A stretch of 48,225 bases of DNA from Firmicutes bacterium UBA2598 (GCA_002339345.1 DDKM01000018.1:1-48225), one strand, 5' to 3'; counted from the first letter of the stretch, positions 25,004 to 34,270 are shown. Program-made: numbers and translations. Notes: generated by a model from the letters alone, not told the origin.

Positions 25004-25699
25004 TTATTCATCGCGCCCAACCATTCTGGAAAGTAAGATAAACCTAACCAGAGTCAATATCGCAGTGATGGCTGCCGCCACATAAGTCAGAGCAGCCGCG
25101 TCCAGCACCTTTTTGGTGGGTCCCACCTCATCCCTGGTTATATAACCTCCCGTTTCCAGCAGGGCAATGGCGCGACTGCTGGCGTTGAACTCCACGGGCA
25201 GTGTGACGAGCTGAAACAGCACCGCCGCACCGAATAGCCAAATTCCAAAGACCATCAATTTGGGGCTGGCCAGAAAGATACCCAGGATTAATAACGGAAA
25301 AGCCAGGTTTGATCCGAACTGGGCAACGGGTACCAGGCTGCTGCGCAGTTCCAGCGGAAAATACCCCACCTCATGCTGGATGGCATGACCTGCTTCGTGG
25401 GCAGCTACACCGATGGCCGCCAGGGAACTGCTCTGGTATACCTGTGGCGAAAGGCGCACTACCTTGGCCCGTGGATCGTAATGGTCGGTGAGGTTGCCGG
25501 GAATCATTTCCACTGTTACATCGGTAATACCGCTGCGTTCTAACAGTTGCCGAGCGATGGCCGCACCGGTCAGCCTGCCAGCCGATGGTACCCGCAGGTA
25601 TTTGTGGAAGGTGGATTGAACCTTGCCCTGGGCCCAAAGGGAAATCAAGATGGCCGGAATCAAAATAATCATGGTCGGATCCCAAAACGGAAAGAACAA
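25004..25699 (-). CDS. Membrane zinc metallopeptidase, YugP family
   Basis: This 231-residue protein has an N-terminal membrane segment (IILIPAILISLWAQ), a soluble part with VAAHEAGHAIQH (about 103-114) carrying the HExxH zinc motif, and two to three further helices (LLILGIFLA near 136, AAVLFQLVTL, AAITAILTLV). It matches the YugP/DUF2268-like membrane peptidase family; substrates are unknown. The TTG at 25699 has GGAGGGG seven bases upstream. In Peptococcaceae the gene stands before rsmB downstream of DUF116 and fmt, as here. Confidence 0.88.
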   Translation of the reverse strand: MFFPFWDPTMIILIPAILISLWAQGKVQSTFHKYLRVPSAGRLTGAAIARQLLERSGITDVTVEMIPGNLTDHYDPRAKVVRLSPQVYQSSSLAAIGVAAHEAGHAIQHEVGYFPLELRSSLVPVAQFGSNLAFPLLILGIFLASPKLMVFGIWLFGAAVLFQLVTLPVEFNASSRAIALLETGGYITRDEVGPTKKVLDAAALTYVAAAITAILTLVRFILLSRMVGRDE

Positions 25700-25767
25700 G
25701 TGTCATCCCCTCCTTAAAGGTAGTCTCAGGCAAAATTATAACTGATCCGCCCCCAGGATGCAAACCC

Positions 25768-26550
25768 CTACAGGGTATCCCTTAGATCAACTGGCCGCCG
25801 TGAGCCTGCCAGGAAGGACTTCACCGCTTCCTCAACCTTGCCTAAATTAACATTGGTGTTGAAACAGGGTCCCTCCGGGCGGATGTTCAGAACGCCCAAC
25901 ACGGGAAGGGGATTGGTATCCTGGATGCCACTGGTCAAATCCCTTTCGCAGGCAATGGCCACAATGGCCCTCGGTCTGATCTGCTGGACTAATCGCCGGG
26001 CCAAGGTGCCACCGGTAGCAATAACCAGTTTAACTTGATATTTGTCGGCAATGTTGTGCAGGTCGTTTACCGGGCATCGGCCACACCGCCGGCAATTGTG
26101 CACATCAAGGGTAATCTTGTATTTGCACCCACTGTCCTGTAAACAATGGGGAGCCAGGATGAGGACCTCCTCCGGCGGTACATGCCTGATCCGCATCCCC
26201 ACCAACTGGTTATTCACTTCGATAAAGGAGCTTTTGATGGTATCCACGCTAATCCCCACTGCCCTGCCCAACACCAGAGCCACTGGAAAAAGCAGATTGG
26301 TGGTTACCAGCATCAGGTTTTGCAGTGATGGGTAGGTCTTGTCCCGCCAAAGGGTAAGCACCAAGCCGGCCAGGCCCAATCCCACCACCACCGTGACCAC
26401 CAGTAAAAACCCTCCCAAAATACCAAGGATCATATTATATAAAGGGAGATCCCGGTTCACCACCAGGTGCCAGGCTGCAACCGCCATGCCAGTCAGCACC
26501 AGCAGGCTAATCCCCAAGAGAGACACAAAAAGTCTTTTCCTGATCCGCAT
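25768..26550 (-). CDS. DUF116 family membrane protein
   Basis: The 260-residue protein has two N-terminal membrane helices (about 8-28 and 40-68) and a cytoplasmic DUF116 domain. The latter has cysteine motifs: a lone Cys in APHCLQDSGCKYK near 134-146, CRRCGRCPVNDL (about 154-165), and a CERDL element near 202. The cysteines could hold an iron-sulfur cluster. DUF116 proteins are common next to fmt and def in anaerobic Firmicutes; the function is unknown. ATG at 26550 is preferred to GTG at 26553 because of spacing to GTGGAG. Confidence 0.88.
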   Translation of the reverse strand: MRIRKRLFVSLLGISLLVLTGMAVAAWHLVVNRDLPLYNMILGILGGFLLVVTVVVGLGLAGLVLTLWRDKTYPSLQNLMLVTTNLLFPVALVLGRAVGISVDTIKSSFIEVNNQLVGMRIRHVPPEEVLILAPHCLQDSGCKYKITLDVHNCRRCGRCPVNDLHNIADKYQVKLVIATGGTLARRLVQQIRPRAIVAIACERDLTSGIQDTNPLPVLGVLNIRPEGPCFNTNVNLGKVEEAVKSFLAGSRRPVDLRDTL

Positions 26551-26564
26551 CACAACTCCACCCC

Positions 26565-27506
26565 CTACTCAAAGAATTGCCCCGGTATCAAACGGTAGCC
26601 GTTAATAAAGTCCGCGGCAGCCATGGGCTTTTTCCCTGGTGGTTGTACTTTGGTGATCAACACGTCGCCGCCGCCGGTAGCCACCCGGAACCCTTCCCGC
26701 AAGACTGCGGTTACCATTCCCGGTTGCACTCCGGCTACACCACCGATTTCTTCAACCAGCACTGCCCGTAGAATTTTCAAAGGCTTGTCCTTAAAAATAG
26801 TATAAACTCCCGGGAATGGGTTCATGCCCCGAATATGGTTTACCACCTGTCTGGCGGAATGATGCCAGTTAATTCTTTCATCCTCCCTAGTCAAGGGTGG
26901 TGCATAGGTATGGTAAGGACCCTGGGGCCGCCGGAAGGATCCGCCTAAACCAGCCTGCAGTAACTTAATGGTCTGTTCCAAAACTTCTGCACCCAACTCA
27001 GCCAAGGCGTCATGCACATCCCCCGCCGTTTCTTCCGGTCCTATGGTGCTGGCGGCCTGTAAAATAATATCACCGGTATCCAAACCCTCATCCATGTACA
27101 TGGAGGTAATCCCGGTCAAACGGTCACCAGCCATCACCGCCCGGTGAATGGGTGCTGCTCCTCTGTAAAGTGGCAGCAGGGAAGCATGGATATTGATGCA
27201 GCCCATGGATGGTAATGCCAAAACCGGTGGTGGGAGAATTTTCCCATAAGCGGCAGTCACAATCAAATCCGGCTTTGCCGATGACAGGATAGAGGTAGCG
27301 GCATCCCCTTTCAGATTATCCGGTTGCCAAACCTGCAGCCCATGTTCTAATGCTACGGCCTTGACCGGCGAAGCCACCAACTGCATATGGCGCCCCTGGG
27401 GCCGATCCGGCTGAGTGATTACACCAACCACCTGTTCCCCCATTTGCAAAAGACGGCGCAAACATGGCACTGCAAAGACCGGTGTGCCCATAAATACCAC
27501 TCGCAA
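26565..27506 (-). CDS. fmt: Methionyl-tRNA formyltransferase
   Basis: Fmt formylates initiator Met-tRNA using 10-formyl-tetrahydrofolate. The 313-residue protein opens MRVVFMGTPVFAVPCL, has NIHASLLPLYRGAAPIHRAV (about 107-126) with the catalytic Asn-His pair, and the TGITSMYMDEGLDTGDII segment near 133-150 with the catalytic Asp. The C-terminal domain (about 205-300) binds tRNA. TTG at 27506 has GGAGGTGG upstream. It is next to def, the enzyme that removes the formyl group, with a 19-bp gap. Confidence 0.97.
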   Translation of the reverse strand: MRVVFMGTPVFAVPCLRRLLQMGEQVVGVITQPDRPQGRHMQLVASPVKAVALEHGLQVWQPDNLKGDAATSILSSAKPDLIVTAAYGKILPPPVLALPSMGCINIHASLLPLYRGAAPIHRAVMAGDRLTGITSMYMDEGLDTGDIILQAASTIGPEETAGDVHDALAELGAEVLEQTIKLLQAGLGGSFRRPQGPYHTYAPPLTREDERINWHHSARQVVNHIRGMNPFPGVYTIFKDKPLKILRAVLVEEIGGVAGVQPGMVTAVLREGFRVATGGGDVLITKVQPPGKKPMAAADFINGYRLIPGQFFE

Positions 27507-27525
27507 ATCCCACCACCTCCGCCGA

Positions 27526-27984
27526 TCAATCGGTACCTTCCCGGGACCTGATCATCTTATCAATAAACAGGATACCGTCCAAGTGATCCAGTTCATGTTG
27601 CAGAGCCCGCGCCAGCAACCCTTCCCCGATCACTTCCATGGGCTTACCGTATCGGTCTAATCCGCTCACCCGGACGGTGGCCGCCCGGGCAACCTCCCCT
27701 TGTACCCCCGGTATACTCAGACATCCTTCTACATCAATAGCTTCACCCTCCGCTACCAGTAATACCGGATTGATCAGTTCCAGCAGGTTGTCCCCCACAT
27801 CTACCACAATCACCCTCTTGGCAATCCCGATTTGTGGTGCCGCCAGTCCAACTCCTTTGGCATCGTACATGGTTTCCGCCATGTTATCCAGCAGCCGGTG
27901 GATTGTCTCGGTTATCCGGGGTACGGGGCGGGCCTTTTCCCGTAAAACCTCTTCCCCCAGTTGCACAATACGGTATACCGCCAT
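27526..27984 (-). CDS. def: Peptide deformylase
   Basis: This 152-residue metalloenzyme removes N-formyl from new proteins. The three family motifs are all present: GVGLAAPQIG (about 43-52), EGCLSIPGV (about 86-94) with the metal-binding Cys, and LQHELDHLDGILFID (about 128-142) with HExxH as HELDH. Length and spacing are normal. ATG is preceded by AAGGAGG. The operon order priA-def-fmt-DUF116-peptidase is conserved in Clostridia. Confidence 0.97.
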   Translation of the reverse strand: MAVYRIVQLGEEVLREKARPVPRITETIHRLLDNMAETMYDAKGVGLAAPQIGIAKRVIVVDVGDNLLELINPVLLVAEGEAIDVEGCLSIPGVQGEVARAATVRVSGLDRYGKPMEVIGEGLLARALQHELDHLDGILFIDKMIRSREGTD

Positions 27985-27995
27985 GATTTTCCTCC

Positions 27996-30422
27996 TTATC
28001 CCATGTTTAATGGATCAAATTCCAAGGCAAATCGCACACCACTGGGTAGTTTTTCCCGGTCCAGCACAGCCCGGCAAAGCAACCGCAATTCCGGTAGGCG
28101 GGGACCCTTCAATACCACCTGCCAGCGGTAATAGCCCTGCAGCCTGGCATGAACGGCAGGCACCGGCCCCAGGATCTCCACACCGGTGATTGTCCCCCGG
28201 TTTTCTACAAGGGTGTCCTCCAGGGCGAGTTTAATTTGGTTGGCTCCAGCGGCAACCGTCTCCTGATGAAAACCCACTAGCAAAAACCGGGCCAAGTGAC
28301 CAAAGGGAGGGTAACCATGCTTTTCCCGGAAAACCCCTTCCAACCGCCAAAAACCATGAAAATCATGGGCTTTAGCCATTTGGACGGCATAATCACCGGG
28401 CAGAAAGGTCTGTACCACAACCTCACCCGGCCGCTGACCACGTCCTGCCCGCCCGGAAACCTGGGTGAGAAGCTGAAAGGTACGCTCCCTGGCCCGAAAA
28501 TCGGGAATGTGCAAACTGGTATCGGCAGCCACCACACCAACCAGGGTTACCCCCGGGAAGTCTAGCCCTTTGGCAATCATCTGCGTGCCAACCAATACGT
28601 CCGCTCCGCCTGACCGAAATTTTTCCCATAAAGCGATATGTGAACTGCCGGATGTCATGGTGTCCCGGTCCACCCGCAATACCCTGGCTGCGGGATATAA
28701 ACGGCTAATCTCCCGCTCCACCTGCTGGGTACCGATGCCAAAGGGCCGCAGCCGCTGGCCGCTACACCGGGGACACCTGGCCGGCGGTTGGCACCGGTAC
28801 CCGCAGTAATGGCACACCAACACACTGCCACCCCCATGGGGTGTCAAGGAAACGTCACAATTAGGACACATCACGGCACTGCCACAGTCACGGCAGGACA
28901 AAAAGCCCGCAAAACCCCTGCGGTTAAGAAACAGGATGGCCTGCTCCCCGTTGGACAGACATTTTGCCACTCTTTCCTGCAGGAGCCGGCTGAACATGCT
29001 TCGATTCCCCTGCCTGATCTCCTCCCGTAAATCCACCACGTGTACAACAGGCATAGGACGACCGGCAATCCGGTGTGGTAAGGAAAGCAGGTGGTAATTA
29101 CCTTGCATGGCGGCATGGAAACTCTCCAGGGAGGGTGTGGCACTGCCGAGAATAACTACCGCCTGGTGCCACTCCGCCCGCCACCGGGCCACCTCCCTGG
29201 CATGATAACGCGGGGCGGATTCCTGCTTATAGCTTGGTTCATGTTCTTCGTCAAGGATGATCAGGCCCAGGTTTTCAAAGGGAGCAAACACCGCCGACCT
29301 AGCACCTACCACCACCGCCACCTGCCCGGTAGCGATTCTCTGCCAGGTGTCGTATTTCTCGCCTGCAGTCATACCACTATGTAATACTGCTACCTTTCCG
29401 GGAAACCTGTCTTGGAAACGTGCCGCCATCTGGGGGGTAAGGGCAATCTCCGGTACCAGGATAAGGGCTTGCCTGCTCAGAGCCAGAACTTTGTTGATCA
29501 TTTCCATATAAACCTGGGTCTTGCCACTGCCGGTTACCCCGAGGAGCAGGAATGTTTTGGCCTCACGCGCCAGTAAGGCCGGTTCAATGGCCCGGCAGGC
29601 TTCCCGTTGCCCAAGGGTCAGGTGGTGGTGCACCGGTTCACCGGCAGTCAGTACCGGATGTTCACGCCAGATGGGGCTTTGCTCCATCCGGATCAGGCCC
29701 TTTTTACACAACTCCCGCACCACTCGCCGATCTGTACCCGCCACCTGGCAGGCTTCACCCATACTGATCCCCGGAGAGGACATAACCACCTGCCAAAGGG
29801 CGGCCTGCTTGGGCGCCTTTGCTAGATAGCCAATGACATTTGACCCTTGCTCGGTAGGGTACAGAAATGCCTGGTCCTTGGTCCTGATACCACCGGCAAG
29901 ACGGTTTTCCTCCCGCACCCACCCCGCCATGACCCAAGTCTTTAGGGCCACCCGGTGTTGCGCCCCAGGAAAGTGTTTGCGCAACTCCTCTTCCGTTATG
30001 GCACCACGGCTAGCTAGGTAATACCACAATCGGTCCATACCCTTTGGCACGGCGGCAGGTTCACCGTTGCCGGCAATTACCCACCGGCGCCGAGATTTGG
30101 TTGTCCCACCGGAGGGCATCAGGCAGCGGATGGCTGTGGCTAAATGGCAAAGATAGGTATCCTTTAGCCAGCTGGCAAGGGCCAGTGCCTCTTTCGAAAG
30201 GGGTGGAATTGCCACATCCACACCGGTTATGGCTTTGGGGTGTTCAATGGGGGTGGTATCCCGCAAACCCACCACATAGCCATCCACCTGTCTGCCGGCA
30301 AAGGGAATAAAAACCCGGCTACCAATCACCACCTGGTTCTGCAGTCCGCTGGGTATGGTGTAGATAAAGGATTTGTCCACCTCCCGGTGGGGCAGGTTTA
30401 CTACAACATCAGCATATACCAA
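27996..30422 (-). CDS. priA: Primosomal protein N' (PriA helicase)
   Basis: PriA reloads the replicative helicase at repaired forks. The 808-residue protein has a 3' DNA-binding domain at the N terminus (YADVVVNLPHREVDKSFIY), the Walker A motif GVTGSGKTQ near 296 and DEEHEPSYKQ near 389. An eight-cysteine zinc region inserted near 515-560 includes CRDCGSAVMCPNC and CHYCGYRCQ, and GRAGRGQRPGEV lies near 660. I use the TTG at 30422 (MVYADVVV) because it matches the family start and AAGGGG lies upstream; the frame extends to 30485 without a ribosome site. It heads the def-fmt operon. Confidence 0.95.
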   Translation of the reverse strand: MVYADVVVNLPHREVDKSFIYTIPSGLQNQVVIGSRVFIPFAGRQVDGYVVGLRDTTPIEHPKAITGVDVAIPPLSKEALALASWLKDTYLCHLATAIRCLMPSGGTTKSRRRWVIAGNGEPAAVPKGMDRLWYYLASRGAITEEELRKHFPGAQHRVALKTWVMAGWVREENRLAGGIRTKDQAFLYPTEQGSNVIGYLAKAPKQAALWQVVMSSPGISMGEACQVAGTDRRVVRELCKKGLIRMEQSPIWREHPVLTAGEPVHHHLTLGQREACRAIEPALLAREAKTFLLLGVTGSGKTQVYMEMINKVLALSRQALILVPEIALTPQMAARFQDRFPGKVAVLHSGMTAGEKYDTWQRIATGQVAVVVGARSAVFAPFENLGLIILDEEHEPSYKQESAPRYHAREVARWRAEWHQAVVILGSATPSLESFHAAMQGNYHLLSLPHRIAGRPMPVVHVVDLREEIRQGNRSMFSRLLQERVAKCLSNGEQAILFLNRRGFAGFLSCRDCGSAVMCPNCDVSLTPHGGGSVLVCHYCGYRCQPPARCPRCSGQRLRPFGIGTQQVEREISRLYPAARVLRVDRDTMTSGSSHIALWEKFRSGGADVLVGTQMIAKGLDFPGVTLVGVVAADTSLHIPDFRARERTFQLLTQVSGRAGRGQRPGEVVVQTFLPGDYAVQMAKAHDFHGFWRLEGVFREKHGYPPFGHLARFLLVGFHQETVAAGANQIKLALEDTLVENRGTITGVEILGPVPAVHARLQGYYRWQVVLKGPRLPELRLLCRAVLDREKLPSGVRFALEFDPLNMG

Positions 30423-30445
30423 GGAAACTCTTCCCCTTATTTCTA

Positions 30446-30470
30446 AATTATAACCAATTTCAATTATAAC
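30446..30470 (-). promoter_or_regulatory. Duplicated -10-like element upstream of priA
   Basis: GTTATAATT occurs twice on the minus strand (30454-30446 and 30470-30462), 16 bases apart. Each contains a perfect TATAAT. No good -35 partner is visible, so which copy is used is unclear. Confidence 0.35.
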
Positions 30471-30486
30471 AGAGACGGAAGGCATA

Positions 30487-30514
30487 AATAAAGGGAAGGG
30501 TCAAAGCCCTCCCC
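30487..30514 (-). terminator. Terminator of the bcd-vor operon
   Basis: On the minus strand GGGGAGGG, a CTTTGA loop and CCCTTCCC form a stem with one G-U pair, followed by TTTATTTAT. The wobble makes it stable only in the minus-strand RNA, matching the end of the oxidoreductase gene at 30550. Confidence 0.75.
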
Positions 30515-30549
30515 TGTCCATGGTCTTATTCTGATCAACCTGACTTAGT

Positions 30550-31107
30550 TCACGCCCCCTTTTGGACAACCCCCTGAACCGCCCTCCAACCCATGAGCAG
30601 TGCTTTCATATTAATCTCCACCACTTCCGGTCCTTTGCTGGCAAATATCTTTTCCAAAGCCTGGCGGATGGAGCCGATGCCGGTGGCACCCGACAACATG
30701 AGGTAAGCACCCAGCATCACCATATTGGTTCCCCGTGGATTACCTGCGTCCACGGCCAGTTCGTTGGCCAGCAGGGGATACCCAACTACGTCCTTGCGGT
30801 ACACACCCCGCTTAATCAGGGAAGCGTTATAGATAACCAAGCCCCCCTGGGTAACTTTACCCTCAAATTTCTCCAGGGAAGGAAGGTTAAAGGCCAGCAA
30901 GGCGCCAGGTTCCTCCACCACAGGGGAACCGATGGGATCGTCAGATACCGAAACACCACAGTGGGCTGTGCCGCCCCTCATTTCCGGTCCGTAGGAAGGT
31001 ATCCAGGCCACGTGTTTTCCCTCGATCATACCGGCATAGGCAATCAACTGGCCGGCCAGCAACACCCCCTGGCCGCCAAAACCTGCCAGAATTACGCTAT
31101 GAAGCAT
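30550..31107 (-). CDS. 2-oxoacid:ferredoxin oxidoreductase, gamma subunit
   Basis: The 185-residue protein is the gamma (PorC/KorC-type) subunit, with GFGGQGVLLAGQLIAYAG (about 9-26), the fold that helps bind coenzyme A, and SYGPEMRGGTAHC (about 38-50). It completes a four-subunit enzyme with the beta, alpha and ferredoxin-like proteins encoded just upstream. The ATG overlaps the beta-subunit stop by 11 bases. The last gene of the unit, followed by a strong terminator. The substrate is inferred from the linked leucine-type dehydrogenase. Confidence 0.93.
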   Translation of the reverse strand: MLHSVILAGFGGQGVLLAGQLIAYAGMIEGKHVAWIPSYGPEMRGGTAHCGVSVSDDPIGSPVVEEPGALLAFNLPSLEKFEGKVTQGGLVIYNASLIKRGVYRKDVVGYPLLANELAVDAGNPRGTNMVMLGAYLMLSGATGIGSIRQALEKIFASKGPEVVEINMKALLMGWRAVQGVVQKGA

Positions 31108-31855
31108 TTACCTCACTCCTTTCCCATACTTTAAACAAGCCAAGGGGGTACTGGGGCAGCATTTTTTCCTTCAGCCAGGTCAGAGCCTCTACAGGTTTCT
31201 GGCCCCAGTTGGTGGGACAGGTAGATAACACCTCAACCATGCTGAAGCCCCTACCCGCCAACTGCACCTCGAAGGCATGCTGGATAGACTTCTTGGCCTG
31301 GCGAACATGGGCGGGATCATGGACGGAAACGCGAGCGATATAGGCTGAACCATCCAGGGTGGCCAGCATCTCCGCCATCCTGATGGGGTATCCAGTGTTT
31401 TCTACCCGCCGACCTCCAGGTGAAGTAGTGGTGGTCTGCCCGATGAGGGTTGTGGGTGCCAATTGTCCGCCGGTCATGCCGTAACAAGCATTGTTAACAA
31501 ATACGACGGTAATGTTTTCCCCGCGAGCAGCGGCATGGATGACCTCCGCAATACCTATAGAAGCCAGGTCGCCATCCCCCTGGTATGTAAACACCACACT
31601 GCCCGGCAGGGCTCTTTTGATGCCGGTAGCTACAGCGGGAGCACGGCCATGGGCAGCCTGCTGCATATCGGTGTTAAAATACTGGTAGGCCAAAACGGAA
31701 CACCCGACCGAAGCCACACCAATGGTCCGCTCCCTGATATCCAAGCTATCAATGGCTTCAGCCACCAGCCGGTGGATAATACCATGGGTGCACCCGGGAC
31801 AGTAGTGGAATGGGTCTTTGGTGAGTGAAGCAGGCGGAGCAAATACGGTTCTCAT
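31097..31855 (-). CDS. 2-oxoacid:ferredoxin oxidoreductase, beta (TPP-binding) subunit
   Basis: The 252-residue beta subunit binds thiamine diphosphate and the catalytic iron-sulfur cluster. It has HYCPGCTHGIIHRLVAEAI (about 19-37) with the CPGC element and the TPP motif GDGDLASIG near 93, continued by NNACYGMTGGQLAPTT near 123-138. ATG at 31855 is chosen; the frame opens further upstream to 31930, but that part lies inside the alpha-subunit gene and encodes nothing like the family. GGGGTG stands seven bases before the ATG. The next gene overlaps by 11 bases. Confidence 0.93.
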   Translation of the reverse strand: MRTVFAPPASLTKDPFHYCPGCTHGIIHRLVAEAIDSLDIRERTIGVASVGCSVLAYQYFNTDMQQAAHGRAPAVATGIKRALPGSVVFTYQGDGDLASIGIAEVIHAAARGENITVVFVNNACYGMTGGQLAPTTLIGQTTTTSPGGRRVENTGYPIRMAEMLATLDGSAYIARVSVHDPAHVRQAKKSIQHAFEVQLAGRGFSMVEVLSTCPTNWGQKPVEALTWLKEKMLPQYPLGLFKVWERSEVNAS

Positions 31856-31859
31856 AGCC

Positions 31860-32909
31860 CTACACCCCCATTTCCTCGATTTGGGCCAGAATATCCTTAA
31901 CGGTAGGCAGCATCCCCCCGCAACGGCCATGGAAATGGACAGGTATACGGCCCTCCACCACCAGCCGGACGTCCTCCACCATTTGACCGGTATTCATTTC
32001 CACCACCAGCAATTTTCTGGCCCCGGTTGTAGCGGCCAGTAAAAACTCACCTGGGAAAGGCCACAGGGTAATGGGCCGGACCAGGCCGAGGCGCAGGCCA
32101 TTGGCCCTACCCTGATCCACCGCTCCCCTGGCGATGCGGGCGGCGGTACCAAAGGCCACCAGCACCAGTTCCGCGTCATCGGTATGATAAGCTTCCGCCC
32201 TGGGTAGTTCCTCGCTGATTAAACGGTATTTCCGCTGCAACTTCTGGTTATGCCGTTCCAGCATAGTGGCGTCCAGGTACAGGGAATTGATGATCCGCTT
32301 CGGCCTGTCCTTACAGCCAGTGGTAGCCCACGGAAACTCACTATGGCCCGTCTTGATGGGGATAGTATCCAGATCAACGGGTTCCATCATCTGCCCCATG
32401 GTTCCGTCTCCCAAAATCATGACCGGTGTTGTGTATTTTTCTGCCAGCTCAAAGGCCCACACCGTCATATCCGCCAATTCCTGGACCGATCCGGGGGCCA
32501 GTACGATGATCCGGTAATCGCCGTGCCCACCGCCCTTGGTAGCCTGGAAATAATCCGACTGGGAGGCTTGAATGCTGCCCAGACCAGGTCCGCCGCGCAT
32601 CATGTTCACAATCACGCAAGGCAGTTCCGCACCGGCCAGGAAGGAGATACCCTCCTGTTTCAGGCTGATCCCTGGACCGGATGAAGAGGTCATGACCCTT
32701 TGGCCGGTACCTGCCGCCCCGTAGACCATGTTAATGGCGGCAACTTCGCTTTCTGCCTGTAAAAAGGTGCCACCCACCTCGGGCATGCGCCGTGCCAGGT
32801 ATTCCGGTATTTCGTTTTGCGGTGTAATGGGATAACCGAAGAACAAGCGGCAACCCGCCCGGATGGCAGCCTCAGCCAGGGCTTCATTGCCTTTCATCAA
32901 AACCTTCAT
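31860..32909 (-). CDS. vorB: 2-oxoacid:ferredoxin oxidoreductase, alpha subunit (VorB/KorA type)
   Basis: This 349-residue subunit has GNEALAEAAIRAGCRLFFGY (about 7-26), the PITPQNEIPEYLA motif that marks the KorA/VorA group, and MTSSSGPGISLKQEGI near 74-89. It provides the transketolase-type pyrimidine and domain-II modules. The enzyme oxidatively decarboxylates a 2-oxoacid to acyl-CoA and reduces ferredoxin. Because the first gene of the operon is a leucine-type dehydrogenase, 2-oxoisovalerate, 2-oxoisocaproate and related acids are likely substrates, but 2-oxoglutarate cannot be excluded. It overlaps the ferredoxin gene by four bases. Confidence 0.9.
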   Translation of the reverse strand: MKVLMKGNEALAEAAIRAGCRLFFGYPITPQNEIPEYLARRMPEVGGTFLQAESEVAAINMVYGAAGTGQRVMTSSSGPGISLKQEGISFLAGAELPCVIVNMMRGGPGLGSIQASQSDYFQATKGGGHGDYRIIVLAPGSVQELADMTVWAFELAEKYTTPVMILGDGTMGQMMEPVDLDTIPIKTGHSEFPWATTGCKDRPKRIINSLYLDATMLERHNQKLQRKYRLISEELPRAEAYHTDDAELVLVAFGTAARIARGAVDQGRANGLRLGLVRPITLWPFPGEFLLAATTGARKLLVVEMNTGQMVEDVRLVVEGRIPVHFHGRCGGMLPTVKDILAQIEEMGV

Positions 32910-33130
32910 GCGCCCATCTCCTTATAGATACTGATTACCAGGTCGGGGCACATCCAGGCACACATACCACACCCGTTACACCCCTGCTTCGCCTCCACCA
33001 CCGGGTTGTATCCGGCGGAGTTAATATGTTCACCCAAAGCCAGTACACCCTTGGGGCAAACGGAAACACATATGCTACATCCTTTACAGCGTTGTTCATC
33101 AAAACGGAGATGCACCACCACACTACCCAA
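32906..33130 (-). CDS. Ferredoxin-like delta subunit of the 2-oxoacid oxidoreductase
   Basis: The 74-residue protein carries two [4Fe-4S] motifs, CKGCSICVSVCPKG (about 15-28) and CNGCGMCAWMCPDL (about 53-66), which pass electrons from the TPP site to free ferredoxin. In four-subunit VOR/KOR enzymes this subunit is encoded directly before the alpha subunit, as here. The TTG at 33130 is supported by GGAGG nine bases upstream and overlaps the end of the dehydrogenase gene by eight bases, indicating translational coupling of the catabolic steps. Confidence 0.92.
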   Translation of the reverse strand: MGSVVVHLRFDEQRCKGCSICVSVCPKGVLALGEHINSAGYNPVVEAKQGCNGCGMCAWMCPDLVISIYKEMGA

Positions 33131-34205
33131 CCAAGCTCACCTCCTGGCTATGCTGGCTTCCCTCCCGGGCTGCCCTGATCCGCTGTTCAGCAAGGCAATC
33201 AGCCGCCTGATGGGTAGATACCCCAAGGCTTCTGGCGAGGGTGATTACCTCGCGGACCCTGTCATAGATCCGGCAGACCTTCTCGGTGGATCGCCGGGCG
33301 TTATATCCGTTTAGTTCTTCGGCGACGTTAATTAAGCCACCAGCATTGATCACATAATCCGGCACATAGAGGATACCGGCACTTTCCAACAGTTCCCCAT
33401 GGTAAGGCTCGGCCAGTACATTATTGGCTGCACCGGCAATGATCCTGCACCGCAGCCCTTTAACAGTCCGATCGTTAACCACCGCACCCAGGGCGCAAGG
33501 AGCGAAAACGTCACAATCCACCACGTAGATGGCCTCCGGTTCCACTGCTTCGGCCCCAAACTCCGCAACCACCGAGGCTACCCGTGCCTGGTGGATGTCC
33601 GTCACAACCAATTTGGCTCCCGCTTCAGCCAGAAGATGGCAGAGGTGGTACCCCACATGGCCAAGTCCCTGGACCGCCACCTTGAGACCGGCCAGATCAT
33701 CCCTGCCGTCTGTTTCCCTCACCGCTGCCCTGATGCCGTGGAATACGCCCAGGGCGGTAAAGGGTGACGGGTCACCACTTCCCCCGTTTTCCGGCGCAAC
33801 CCCGCAAACATGCCTGGTGCAGGTGCGGATAATATCCATATCCTGCTGACAGGTACCCACATCCTCCGCCGTGATGTACCTGCCGTTAAGGGTTTCCACG
33901 AACCGGCCGTAGACCTGCAGTAGTTGGGGAGTCTTGTCCCGGCCGGGATCCCCCATAATTACCGCTTTGCCGCCACCCAGGTTAAGGCCTGCTACCGATG
34001 CTTTGTAGGTCATCCCCTTAGCCAAGCGCAGCACATCGATAACTGCTTCTTCTTCGCTCCGGTATGGCCACATCCGGGTACCACCTAGAGCCGGCCCCAG
34101 TGTGGTATCGTGAATGGCGATAAAGGCCTTCAATCCGACAGAACGATCCTGGCAAACCACCAGTTGCTCATGGCCGTGTTGTTCCATGTAAAGGGTAATG
34201 TCCAT
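33123..34205 (-). CDS. bcd: Leucine-type (Glu/Leu/Phe/Val) dehydrogenase
   Basis: The 360-residue enzyme oxidatively deaminates branched-chain amino acids to 2-oxoacids with NAD. It has GPALGGTRMWPY (about 38-49), GMTYKASVAGLNLGGGKAVI (about 64-83) with the catalytic lysine, and the Rossmann motif VQGLGHVGYHLCHLLAEAG near 178-196. The Gly-rich catalytic loop and length point to leucine dehydrogenase (Bcd/YqiT) rather than glutamate dehydrogenase. GGAGGAGG precedes the ATG. It is the first gene after a sigma-54 promoter and directly feeds the oxidoreductase encoded after it. Confidence 0.92.
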   Translation of the reverse strand: MDITLYMEQHGHEQLVVCQDRSVGLKAFIAIHDTTLGPALGGTRMWPYRSEEEAVIDVLRLAKGMTYKASVAGLNLGGGKAVIMGDPGRDKTPQLLQVYGRFVETLNGRYITAEDVGTCQQDMDIIRTCTRHVCGVAPENGGSGDPSPFTALGVFHGIRAAVRETDGRDDLAGLKVAVQGLGHVGYHLCHLLAEAGAKLVVTDIHQARVASVVAEFGAEAVEPEAIYVVDCDVFAPCALGAVVNDRTVKGLRCRIIAGAANNVLAEPYHGELLESAGILYVPDYVINAGGLINVAEELNGYNARRSTEKVCRIYDRVREVITLARSLGVSTHQAADCLAEQRIRAAREGSQHSQEVSLVG

Positions 34206-34253
34206 GGAAATGCCTCCTCCCTAAGAATGGAACTTACTCCCATAGCCCTCTAT

Positions 34254-34270
34254 AGCAAAAAAGGTACCAA
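34254..34270 (-). promoter_or_regulatory. Sigma-54 (-24/-12) promoter of the bcd-vor operon
   Basis: On the minus strand TTGGTACC-TTTT-TTGCT matches the sigma-54 consensus with the invariant GG and GC exactly ten bases apart. It lies about 50-65 bases before bcd and downstream of a sigma-54 activator gene. Confidence 0.8.
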
